In this document: one piece after another, positions 36,901 through 44,483 of the stretch | Position numbering within the stretch: position 1 is the stretch's first letter | Layout of the letters: each line of letters begins with the position of its first letter | From: Brevibacterium picturae | GTDB taxonomy: Bacteria; Actinomycetota; Actinomycetes; Actinomycetales; Brevibacteriaceae | Assembly: GCF_900105045.1 (NCBI RefSeq) | Contig: NZ_LT629739.1 | Location: 3,038,001-3,102,000 of the forward strand | Length of the DNA stretch: 64,000 nt | Direction: 5' to 3' | Notes under the pieces: generated by a model | Told to the model about the DNA's origin: nothing | The model's database searches: none | What the model saw: the letters and a program-made list of their open reading frames with translations, nothing else | Made by a program: the position numbers and the translations under genes

Positions 36901-37540
36901 CCAGTGGGACTAGCCCTTGAACGAGTTCTCCCTGAGTGCTTAGGTTCGTGGCATCGATGTCGGTGTCCTTATCAGTCACCGATTCGACTGCAAGGAGCCT
37001 GTCGGCCAGTTCTCGAGACGTGAGGGGAATTGATTCTGACGGTCCCTCTATCTCAAGGTATAGCGACAGTTTCAGTCCAGATTCGGTCCCAATGGAATTG
37101 ATCAAGTACTGAAATTGAGAATCTTCGAGATCAACGACGAACGACGCTTCGTTCTGTACGCGGCTATGTATGGCGGCGGGCAATCGGTTCCACGAGCCGC
37201 CGCCACAGTAGATCAACACATTGGTTGCCAAGACATCACGGTCGAGCGCGAGGTCAAACGTGAGGAGCGAGCCCTGCTGAACCACGCGAAGAGACCGCTT
37301 AAGACCAACTCCGGGCGCATTTTCGAGGTTCTGAGCTCCACTGAACGGAGAGAAGCGCTTCTGCGGATTTGTGCTCACCGTCGAGGTCAGAGCTCCTTGT
37401 GGATCAGTGTCTGGGCTATTGGAACCGGTTCGGGCGAGACTGCCCGGGGACAGTCTACTCAGCCGAGTTGGCTCAAGCACGCTTGTGCTGAACCGGACCC
37501 GAACTGACCAGGTGGTGAACTGGCGGGGAGGGGTGGGCAT
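33944..37540 (-). CDS. Two-module TagF-type teichoic acid polymerase
   Basis: About 1198 residues from the ATG at 37540; the open frame runs further upstream into the divergent gene, but that part is not protein-like. The first 420 or so residues form β-rich accessory regions (VTKKGNIAIAVNYPLRPYMR). Module 1 (about 430-800) has EVFLQHGVMGMKWMPPTYGK, VTGLSRFDSLF, LILPTWRDWLTS and SGMMITDYSSAGLDFSFLHK. Module 2 (about 850-1190) has YLQTWHGTPLKKMQHDLEH, EAGYPRNDILNN, LLYAPTFRDDQ, LLRMHVVVTS and DALITDYSSVFFDYSILERP. Both keep the His and ITDYSS motifs, so it may join two different polyol phosphates, as bifunctional TarL/TagF-like or capsule polymerases do. Convergent with 31723, divergent from 37684. 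Confidence 0.88.
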   Translation of the reverse strand: MPTPPRQFTTWSVRVRFSTSVLEPTRLSRLSPGSLARTGSNSPDTDPQGALTSTVSTNPQKRFSPFSGAQNLENAPGVGLKRSLRVVQQGSLLTFDLALDRDVLATNVLIYCGGGSWNRLPAAIHSRVQNEASFVVDLEDSQFQYLINSIGTESGLKLSLYLEIEGPSESIPLTSRELADRLLAVESVTDKDTDIDATNLSTQGELVQGLVPLGRFQHTQLSALTSVSIGDNQLTPYVTKKGNIAIAVNYPLRPYMRVHVDALTVGDTRRLQIKGRIYTRHTSISDLQLQLSARATGQIISIPARLVFDAEGTEHKYGLNQYKFESQAPLSKFLELDGAADDIFDAWLSADVGGSPERHRARVGKNRYLVRRSAKPGTVAVGNTAVSVVPYFTMKVKNVSFQVEYFESRALALIDKAIENPRRLRRAAHGAYTDRPVWLVGEMPFKAQDTGLTLFKYLVDNHPEIDARYVIDLKSPELANLAGYEDHVVRHRSQEHVLLSLAASRIIGSHHPEYIYPTRRRSFIEACKGLEVFLQHGVMGMKWMPPTYGKSAPGFSTDLFLTSSEREKVMIVDDFGYSPHEVEVTGLSRFDSLFDDDVEVQSNQVLILPTWRDWLTSTDSFTETRFFQEWHGFLSSPEFAELCEKFNLDVIFGLHPNMRKHISEFADTPVRIFVQGEVSVQSLIKESGMMITDYSSAGLDFSFLHKPLLYFQFDRSRFFGKSGSHFDLDRELPGRVSLTRGSLLRSLESLLADGTESFDEFFDRADSLYAFRDQNNRERIVRAIRNATKRASLDKVAHSEPVQLLQKRLRRSKHYFPNMKRLFSAAKKLPIQEDLIVFESGLGKQYSDSPRAIYEELIRRGDTRTKIWVYNGKLPTADAHTFVVKRLSPQYFWYLARAKYWVNNQNFPYYITRRKGGVYLQTWHGTPLKKMQHDLEHIEGRGAGYLDRVTQAGQQWSHLLSPSPYATSAFSTAFRHSAEVIEAGYPRNDILNNSDMHKVGESVRRKLDLPEGKKVLLYAPTFRDDQNISGNRFGFALPFDLERFAAEFGEEYVLLLRMHVVVTSRITIPDHLSEAVRDVSAYDDINELYLASDALITDYSSVFFDYSILERPIIFFAYDLENYRDHLRGFYLDYNADLPGPVVTSESDLWKTISSLDTTASELSARSAEFSSAYAPEDDGQAAMRVVDAVFGTKDTTA

Positions 37541-37683
37541 GCGGGGGAGAGGCAGGTAGTCAGGGATCCATGTGAACCGCTGGTAAAATACTTCTGAAGT
37601 CAGAATGAAATCACAGAATGAATCAAAATTGGTCGAGGAATCGCGATTGCTCGTGATGTGGCAAAGTTGCCGGAATCCCCAGC

Positions 37684-40600
37684 ATGCTCGGTAAGTACAG
37701 AATAAAGAGGTATGGATTGTCCATGACGAAATTCGCGGGACAGTTTTCCGCACGGTTGCGTGGTGTCGCGGGCGTCGACAGAACTGTTCGCCGACGCGTA
37801 TACGACAGTCTTCCAGTCCGAGCGCGTGCGGTGGTGCGTCGCGTGATCGAGCGGGACCCCTTGTTCCCACGTCAGCCGCACACAATCTCCGTCATCGTTC
37901 CTATCTACAACGTCGAGGAATATTTGCACGAATGTCTGCGGTCTATTACCAATCAGACGTATACGAATCTTCAGATCATCATTGTTGATGACGGGTCAAC
38001 AGATGGGTCGTCGGCAATTGCCGAGCGCTTCGAGAAAACCGATAGTCGAGTCAGGCTCATCTCCCAGGCGAATGCCGGCCTGGGCGCCGCGCGCAATACG
38101 GGATTGAGAGCGGCTACAGGTGACTTCGTCGTATTCTCGGACTCGGACGACCTGGTGCCTCCCAATGCATACAACGTCATGATTCAGACCTTGCTTCAGT
38201 CAGGATCCGATTTCGTTGTGGGGTCGTATTGGCGAATGACTGAACTTCGTCAGTACGTGCCCAAATGGGTGAAAGACGCTCATTCTGAACCGATCATCGG
38301 TGCAAACAGCAGTGACTTTCTGTTGGGTCTGGCCAATGTGTTCGCGTGGAACAAGATGTTTCGTGCAGACTTCATCGAACAGACCGGGCTCGTGTTTCCA
38401 GAAGGAATTCGATACGAGGATCAGCTTCCCATCACGAGGGCCTACCTCAGTGCACGAGCCTTCGATGTCATCCCGGACAAAGTTTATAAGTGGAGAATCC
38501 GGTTCGACGGAAGCTCGATCACTCAGAACAAGGGGTCCTATGAGGATGTTTCCGACCGTGCCGAAGTAATAACGTCAGTCTACGAATACGTGAACAACCA
38601 TGCGGATGCCGAGTTCCGTGAATATTGGATTGCGAAGGTCCTGGGAATGGACCTCATTCCCTATATTTCCGAGTCGCTTCATGCTGAGACGGACTACCGG
38701 AATCGTATACATTACCTGATCGGTCTGCTTGAACCGCATGTCACGGACGAGGTCCTGTCGAAGATCAAGGTCCGAGCTCGTTGCGCCCTGTACGCGTTCA
38801 AGCACGGCAGCCCTGAAGAGCTCGGTCATGTCATGTTGACCAATGGTGAAATCGGCCCCCACCTGCCAACGGAAGTTCGTGAGGATGGCGAGCTTTACTT
38901 TTCGCCGGATTATCCTGAAGTGGTCAGCCTCGAGTTTCCAGCCGATTGCCTCCGACTGAATCGCGACGAACTGAGCGTAGAGCACGCCATCAACCGATTA
39001 CGGTGGAAGGATGGCCGCCTGGTGGTCGACGGGTGGGCCTTCTTCCGGAATGTGAATCTGGCAGATGTCGACGGGCCGAAGGTCCAGGTCTATTTGGAAT
39101 CGGATGCCAACAGTCGGAGATTGGACCTCAACGTCGCGCCGGGATCGGGCTTTGTCTCGCGGTCTGTCAGATCAAAGTGGCCGAATTATGACCGTTCAGC
39201 CTTCAGCGCAGATGTGGAGGTCGCTGAAATCGTTCGCGTCGGCTCCGAACGCGATGTGCTGCGGCTTTATATCTCCATCGAGCAGCTGGGAATGGTTGAG
39301 ACCATCATGGTCACTAAGCTGATAGCCAACGGATCTGCTGGCAGACTAGAAACGGTGACCACCGACGGGGGGACGATTATTCGGCCGTCCTTATCCAAAA
39401 ATTTGGGGCTCAAGTTCTCTCTGTCCGAAGCTGAAACAGTGGTGGATCGCATTCGACCCAAAGACAACGCCATCGACGTCTCAGTGCGAACCAGCCTGGG
39501 AAAGACCGCTGTTCTCAGCGGGATGGATCTCCGTGCACTGCAGAAGAAGCAGAAAAGGCTGAAGGGGTCACAGCCGTTACGACGGAGACAGGCTACGTTC
39601 TCTGTCTCTTCCTCACCTATCGCGATACGTACGTTGCCACAGAAAGGCAGTCTGCGACTGCAGAATGCGAGAATGGGCAGTCAGCTCTATGTCTCCGAAT
39701 CTGCTTTGCCAGAGGACGCAGTGTTCGCCGGCGGAAAAGGCGTTCGCCGAAACCGCCGCTCCGCTCTCGAAGTGTTGCGACGGGGACTGGTCGGATATAT
39801 CGACAGTGTCTCGCTCAATGGTCTTGAACTTGTCGTTCGTGGAAGTGCCCTGATCGGCGACCAAGGCGAAGTCGAAATGGAGCTGAAGTCTAATCGCATG
39901 ACTGTGACAGCAGAGTCTGTTGAGTTTGCCGAACACCAGTTCACAGCACGATTCACCCTCCAAGCAGACGAGTTCGGCCAGTCGCGAAATCTTCCGTACG
40001 GCGGGTACTTGATGACGATGAGGCAGGGGAGGAGCTCCCTCGCGTTGTTGCCCGGACGGTCTCTCGGCGGTGAACTGCCTTTGGATGCAGCAGGGGATCA
40101 CTTCCGACTGCGGCTGACCAAGACACGACGTGGCGCTCTGTGGCTGTCGTTCGGTTTTGCTTCGACCGATGAGGAAACCGGCAGCCTCAATCAAGCAGAG
40201 CTGCAACGCTGGCATCGCGAAGGAGATTTCGAACCGCTGCCTGATTCGGTCTTCTTCCAGTCCTATCTCGGTGAGCAGGCCACCGACTCCGCACTGGCGA
40301 TTCACCAAGAGCTGCGTAGGCGGAGACCAGAGATGAAGCTCTATTGGGGAGTGAACGACGATTCCGTTCAACTGCCAGATGGCGCTATCCCCGTCGTCAT
40401 GTACACGACGGAATGGTACGAGATTCTGTCACGAGCGGAATACCTGGTCAACAACATCTACTTTTTCTCGTGGTTCAGCAAAAGGCCGTTTCAGACCTAC
40501 CTGCAGACCTGGCATGGGACTCCGTTGAAGAAGATCGGGCGGTCATACTGGGAGGACCGCAACCGAGAGCCCGTCTGGATCGAGCGAATGGACCGTCAGG

Positions 40601-41316
40601 CCGCCCAATGGGACTACCTGGTGTCTCCCAACGCCTTCTGCACGGCGAAATTCTCCGAGGAATTCAGATACACAGGGCAGATTCTAGAAGTCGGCTATCC
40701 GAGAAATGATGCGTTGCGTGCGCCAGATGGCCAGGTTCGCGAGACGACAAAAGCGGTGCTGGGAATTCCGGCATCCAAAAAAGTTGTCCTCTATGCACCT
40801 ACATGGAGAGACAGCCAGTCGGCAAAGGCGTGGGTGGCCAATATGGTGACCTTCATCGACCTGCAGCGCCTATCACAAGAGCTGGGCAATGACTACGTCA
40901 TTCTGGTGCGCGGGCATGGGCACAATGCGCGAGCGGGTTCCACTGTCGGCAGCGAGGGGAACGTGATCGATGTGACGTACTATCCGGAGATCAACGACCT
41001 TTACCTCATCGCAGACCTTGCAATCACCGACTATTCGTCGGTCATGTTTGATTTTGCCGTAACTCGTAAACCCATGCTCTTCTTCGTGCCAGACCTTGAA
41101 GTGTATGCGGAAGGGGTGCGCGGATTCTATTTGGACTATGAATCGACGGTGCCAGGGCCGATCGTTCGCGATGCGGACCGAATTGCCGGCGAGATCCAGA
41201 AGCTGATGTTGCCTGGCTGGTCGCCTTCTGATCGTTATCGGTCTTTCCTGCAGGAGTTCTGCATCAATGAGGACGGCTACGCAGCTCAACGAGTGGTCGA
41301 TCAGGTGTGGGGCTGA
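37684..41316 (+). CDS. GT2-TagF fusion polymerase
   Basis: A 1210-residue protein (alternative start ATG 37723). Residues about 60-290 are a GT2 domain: ISVIVPIYNVEEYLHECLRS, IIIVDDGSTDGSSAIAERF, NAGLGAARNTGLRAATGDF and the DSDD metal motif. The middle 450 residues are β-rich and unassigned (WKDGRLVVDGWAFF). Residues about 850-1205 are a TagF module: YLQTWHGTPLKKIGRSYWED, EVGYPRNDALRAP, LYAPTWRDSQS, LVRGHGHNARAG and DLAITDYSSVMFDFAVTRKP. It would add a sugar and a polyol phosphate in alternation, giving a repeating sugar-polyol phosphate chain. The same order occurs in some capsule and WTA polymerases. Next gene starts 20 nt after. Confidence 0.9.
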   Translation: MLGKYRIKRYGLSMTKFAGQFSARLRGVAGVDRTVRRRVYDSLPVRARAVVRRVIERDPLFPRQPHTISVIVPIYNVEEYLHECLRSITNQTYTNLQIIIVDDGSTDGSSAIAERFEKTDSRVRLISQANAGLGAARNTGLRAATGDFVVFSDSDDLVPPNAYNVMIQTLLQSGSDFVVGSYWRMTELRQYVPKWVKDAHSEPIIGANSSDFLLGLANVFAWNKMFRADFIEQTGLVFPEGIRYEDQLPITRAYLSARAFDVIPDKVYKWRIRFDGSSITQNKGSYEDVSDRAEVITSVYEYVNNHADAEFREYWIAKVLGMDLIPYISESLHAETDYRNRIHYLIGLLEPHVTDEVLSKIKVRARCALYAFKHGSPEELGHVMLTNGEIGPHLPTEVREDGELYFSPDYPEVVSLEFPADCLRLNRDELSVEHAINRLRWKDGRLVVDGWAFFRNVNLADVDGPKVQVYLESDANSRRLDLNVAPGSGFVSRSVRSKWPNYDRSAFSADVEVAEIVRVGSERDVLRLYISIEQLGMVETIMVTKLIANGSAGRLETVTTDGGTIIRPSLSKNLGLKFSLSEAETVVDRIRPKDNAIDVSVRTSLGKTAVLSGMDLRALQKKQKRLKGSQPLRRRQATFSVSSSPIAIRTLPQKGSLRLQNARMGSQLYVSESALPEDAVFAGGKGVRRNRRSALEVLRRGLVGYIDSVSLNGLELVVRGSALIGDQGEVEMELKSNRMTVTAESVEFAEHQFTARFTLQADEFGQSRNLPYGGYLMTMRQGRSSLALLPGRSLGGELPLDAAGDHFRLRLTKTRRGALWLSFGFASTDEETGSLNQAELQRWHREGDFEPLPDSVFFQSYLGEQATDSALAIHQELRRRRPEMKLYWGVNDDSVQLPDGAIPVVMYTTEWYEILSRAEYLVNNIYFFSWFSKRPFQTYLQTWHGTPLKKIGRSYWEDRNREPVWIERMDRQAAQWDYLVSPNAFCTAKFSEEFRYTGQILEVGYPRNDALRAPDGQVRETTKAVLGIPASKKVVLYAPTWRDSQSAKAWVANMVTFIDLQRLSQELGNDYVILVRGHGHNARAGSTVGSEGNVIDVTYYPEINDLYLIADLAITDYSSVMFDFAVTRKPMLFFVPDLEVYAEGVRGFYLDYESTVPGPIVRDADRIAGEIQKLMLPGWSPSDRYRSFLQEFCINEDGYAAQRVVDQVWG

Positions 41317-41336
41317 GCGGAAGGACTGTTTTTCTG

Positions 41337-43103
41337 ATGGTCAAATATTTCTCTCTGCTCGACAACGTACGAGTTAATCATGGCGGAATGACGAAGGCGA
41401 GCTTCCGCCGAGGAAAAGCGTTGAACGAGGAAGCACGAATTGCCACAACAATTCTCACTTTCAATGATGAGCCGAACTACGCGTCGATCATTCGTAAAGT
41501 GCGAGAGGCACCTGACCTAGGAAACGCTGAGGTGGAGAACTTCTACTGCTCATTGGCGAATCCGGCAACGGTGAAGGCGATACGTCTTGTCACAGGAAAG
41601 GATACTGACACAGTCCGAACTGACCACCCACGAGGCCCCTCCGCCTCGGCGCATGTAGGCGAAGCATATACTGCGGACAGTTCAGCAACCGACGGGGGGC
41701 AGCAACGTACCTACTTTGACCCATCCGGGCGCCCCTATCTCGTAGTTGACGATTCCAATTCTCATACGGGCAAGCCTCTCGTGACTCTGCTATCGCGTGG
41801 ATTGACGAAACGCATTGTCTTTCAAGGCCCGATGTATCGATTGAAGCATCTGTGGCTAGATACTCTCATCGGTGACAGTCAAGCCATGCTGACGTTCGAC
41901 GACAACCGAGTCGCACGAACTTTCAAAGATTATGTTCGGCCTGGGGTGGGGAAGATCTTCGTTCAGCATGTCAATCATCTGGAAGGTGGGCGACACGACA
42001 ATGTCCGGGGCCCTCTTCGCAAGTCATACAGGGACGTGTTCCGTGCATTGGGGAATTTCGATGCGATAGTCACGCTGTCGAGCCGACAAGAAACGCAAGT
42101 CGTGAGCAGGCTCAATCCCAGTTGCTGGGTGGTCACGATTCCAAACGTGAACTACCCGCCCACGCTAACTGAAGCGACCGCCGAGCGTATTCCACGAAAA
42201 GGTGTAGTAGTGACTCGGCATGCTCCGGAAAAACAAGTCATAGACACCGTTAAGGCATTTGCGCTTGCTCACAACCGAAATGAAGCGGATAGTCTCACCG
42301 TTATCGGTGGCCCACAGGACAATGAGAGCTATCGTCAAGTGAAGCAATTTGTTGAGAGCGAGGGGCTCAGCCAGATAGTCGAATTCGAGGGTCATCAGAA
42401 CGCAGCGGAGGTCCGGTTCAGCGAGGGCGGTTTCACAATTCTGTCTAGCAAATATGAAGGTTTCGGACTCGTGTTGCTGGAAGCAATGGGCCGTGGCGCA
42501 ATTCCGGTCAGTTACGACGTACCTTACGGGCCAAAATCTATAATCTCGAATGAAGAAGACGGGTTCCTGGTTCCCAAAGGAGATATCGATGCCCTTGCCA
42601 CAGGTATAGGTCGTGCCGCCTCTCTGGCTGTCGACGACCCGATGCGAGTCGCTGCTCGAGAGAAGTCGAGCAAGTTTAGCCCAGCCCGAGTCGCGGAACA
42701 GTGGACAGACTTGTACGACGCAATCAGCACGAGATTTCGTACTCTTGAGAAGCTACGCAACCTTGTACCAGCAGCTGTAGGGTATCGACTCTCCCGAGAC
42801 GGGGCTGTGATGACGGTGCGAATCGATGCCGACCTGCATGACAAAATTGACGTTCAGCTTCGGCTTGAGTCATTTGATTCATTGCTGCACACAGATTTTC
42901 CGGCTACAGGTAGCGCTGAGGCACCGAACATTTATGAGTTCAGAATTGGGAAGGATGCTAAACCGGATGCGGTGAACGAGCCTGTCGGACTCTGGCTCCT
43001 CCTGCAACAGGATGGATCGTCAACAAGGCACAGACTTGAATGGCCCGATGATTGGCCTCAATTGTTCATGACTCGAACCCCCTACGGGAATATGAATGTT
43101 TAA
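41337..43103 (+). CDS. TagE-like GT4 glycosyltransferase, copy 3
   Basis: A 588-residue protein from ATG 41337 (GGAAGGA upstream). It shows the TagE-like start YFSLLDNVRVNHGGMTKASF, the acceptor-domain histidine block FVQHVNHLEGGRHDN, and a GT-B donor half with VVTRHAPEKQVIDTVKAFAL, TVIGGPQDNESYRQVKQFVE and the E-x7-E signature EGFGLVLLEAMGRGAIPVSY followed by DVPYGPKSII. Base composition is visibly lower in GC than the flanking housekeeping genes. It lies immediately downstream of the GT2-TagF polymerase and probably glycosylates its product. Confidence 0.88.
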   Translation: MVKYFSLLDNVRVNHGGMTKASFRRGKALNEEARIATTILTFNDEPNYASIIRKVREAPDLGNAEVENFYCSLANPATVKAIRLVTGKDTDTVRTDHPRGPSASAHVGEAYTADSSATDGGQQRTYFDPSGRPYLVVDDSNSHTGKPLVTLLSRGLTKRIVFQGPMYRLKHLWLDTLIGDSQAMLTFDDNRVARTFKDYVRPGVGKIFVQHVNHLEGGRHDNVRGPLRKSYRDVFRALGNFDAIVTLSSRQETQVVSRLNPSCWVVTIPNVNYPPTLTEATAERIPRKGVVVTRHAPEKQVIDTVKAFALAHNRNEADSLTVIGGPQDNESYRQVKQFVESEGLSQIVEFEGHQNAAEVRFSEGGFTILSSKYEGFGLVLLEAMGRGAIPVSYDVPYGPKSIISNEEDGFLVPKGDIDALATGIGRAASLAVDDPMRVAAREKSSKFSPARVAEQWTDLYDAISTRFRTLEKLRNLVPAAVGYRLSRDGAVMTVRIDADLHDKIDVQLRLESFDSLLHTDFPATGSAEAPNIYEFRIGKDAKPDAVNEPVGLWLLLQQDGSSTRHRLEWPDDWPQLFMTRTPYGNMNV

Positions 43104-43157
43104 GGGTAGGTGTCGCACGTTAGTCTTTGGACGTGAGCAGGCTGCAGATCGGCTTAT

Positions 43158-44483
43158 CTAGAGCGGATGGTCGATCTTCTTAGCTGGCAGTGGAAGCGTG
43201 ACGCCAGTAGCGATGGGAGTTGGCAGAGAATTCTGAAGCTTGTCGAGGTCGACGGCCAAAGCTGGGAGATGTGCGTTCTCGGCCAATGCTTCGATATCGA
43301 CCTCGGGAAGATCCTGGATCGAAATGGATGCTCTTGAGATCCCTGAGTTGTCGAGCGTAGAGAAGAAGTCCTCAAACTTGAAATCCGCACCCCATAACGG
43401 GTGGTCGTCGATCCGTAACCATACCCATGGAATCTGATAAGCCTGAGCGATTATTAGCCCATGCAGTGAAGTTGATACTACGGCCCGTGCACCTGCGACA
43501 GCATCGACGACGTCACGAAGGTCGGCTTTTACGTTCACGAAGTTGACGTCGCCGAGGATGTGCTTTGCGAAGTATTTCTGATGATTCCCGTGAGGGGTGA
43601 ATGCTACTTTCCCCTGACCTGCTCGATGCGGCGTGTACAGGCGAGGGAGAAGTAGAGCTGGGTCACCATAGGTATCCGGCACATCCCATCCGATCTGTTC
43701 CACCAGGTGTTGTTGCGTGATCTTCCCTCTCACCGCGTGGATCCTTATACCAGTGAGCTTTCGTCTGGAGGCGATTTCTTCATCGGTGAATGGGCGCATG
43801 AGACCGCTGCCCCAGACATCCACGTTATCGCGATTGAACCACCCGAGAATTGAACCAACAGAATAGACAACTCGTGGATCCAATTTGACCCTATTGGGCA
43901 GAAGCGGTCGCCTGCCCGTCAGCCGATTGATTATGTGAGGTCCGCTCCAATCGCCGAAGTTGACGACTCCTGCTGACCAGTACGCACTGACATTCTGGCC
44001 AGTGTCGAATTTTCCACTCTCGTCGGCTAGTCGTGTCGTCAACACCATACGGACGCACGAAACGAATAGCTCTATGACCTCGTCCGGGTCTTCTGAGCTA
44101 CCGAGAGCATGGACGTGACGGTCGCGGGCGTCCAAGTACAGACGGGTTTCTGTGACTAGCATGTCGTTGAGCCAGCGATTGGCCGGTTTGCTCGTGCCGA
44201 TGGCTCCCACCACGTACTTGGGGCCTTCTTTGACCGCCACGACCGATACTGCAGAGCCAAGGATCGGCAGTTTGAGTTTGATGTCACTCTGATTCTCTAC
44301 AGCGCGGAACGGTTCGGCGTACGGGAACTTGCTCTTTCGATTCAGCCGCCTGGTGATCTCGGATCTTATCCCTCCCGGAGAGTTAACCGGGGTTGTGGGG
44401 ATTGAGTCGATCAGCTTTCGTCCGCGCCTAATTAGTGGGTCGGGCACCGAGCGCTTTATGGTCTTGACTAATCTGCTGTTCAT
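43158..44483 (-). CDS. Polysaccharide pyruvyl transferase (CsaB/WcaK-like), compact form
   Basis: A 441-residue protein. The N-terminal region is NFGDWSGPHIINRLTGRRPL, followed by the family's stepwise motifs VVYSVGSILGWFNRDNVDVW, GSGLMRPFTDEE, HAVRGKITQQHLVEQI and TYGDPALLLPRLY, then the C-terminal acceptor block ARAVVSTSLHGLIIAQAYQI. It transfers a pyruvate ketal from PEP to a sugar or polyol unit. The ATG lies 56 nt inside the upstream gene (44428-46461), so the two are coupled. Together with 23613 this gives two pyruvylating enzymes in the locus. Pyruvylated wall polymers can anchor SLH-domain proteins in Bacillus; no SLH protein is seen here. Confidence 0.87.
   Translation of the reverse strand: MNSRLVKTIKRSVPDPLIRRGRKLIDSIPTTPVNSPGGIRSEITRRLNRKSKFPYAEPFRAVENQSDIKLKLPILGSAVSVVAVKEGPKYVVGAIGTSKPANRWLNDMLVTETRLYLDARDRHVHALGSSEDPDEVIELFVSCVRMVLTTRLADESGKFDTGQNVSAYWSAGVVNFGDWSGPHIINRLTGRRPLLPNRVKLDPRVVYSVGSILGWFNRDNVDVWGSGLMRPFTDEEIASRRKLTGIRIHAVRGKITQQHLVEQIGWDVPDTYGDPALLLPRLYTPHRAGQGKVAFTPHGNHQKYFAKHILGDVNFVNVKADLRDVVDAVAGARAVVSTSLHGLIIAQAYQIPWVWLRIDDHPLWGADFKFEDFFSTLDNSGISRASISIQDLPEVDIEALAENAHLPALAVDLDKLQNSLPTPIATGVTLPLPAKKIDHPL

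Noticed and set aside
37541..37885. 5' extension of the two-module TagF frame
   Set aside because: It overlaps the divergent GT2-TagF gene and encodes non-protein-like sequence; the ATG at 37540 is a better limit.
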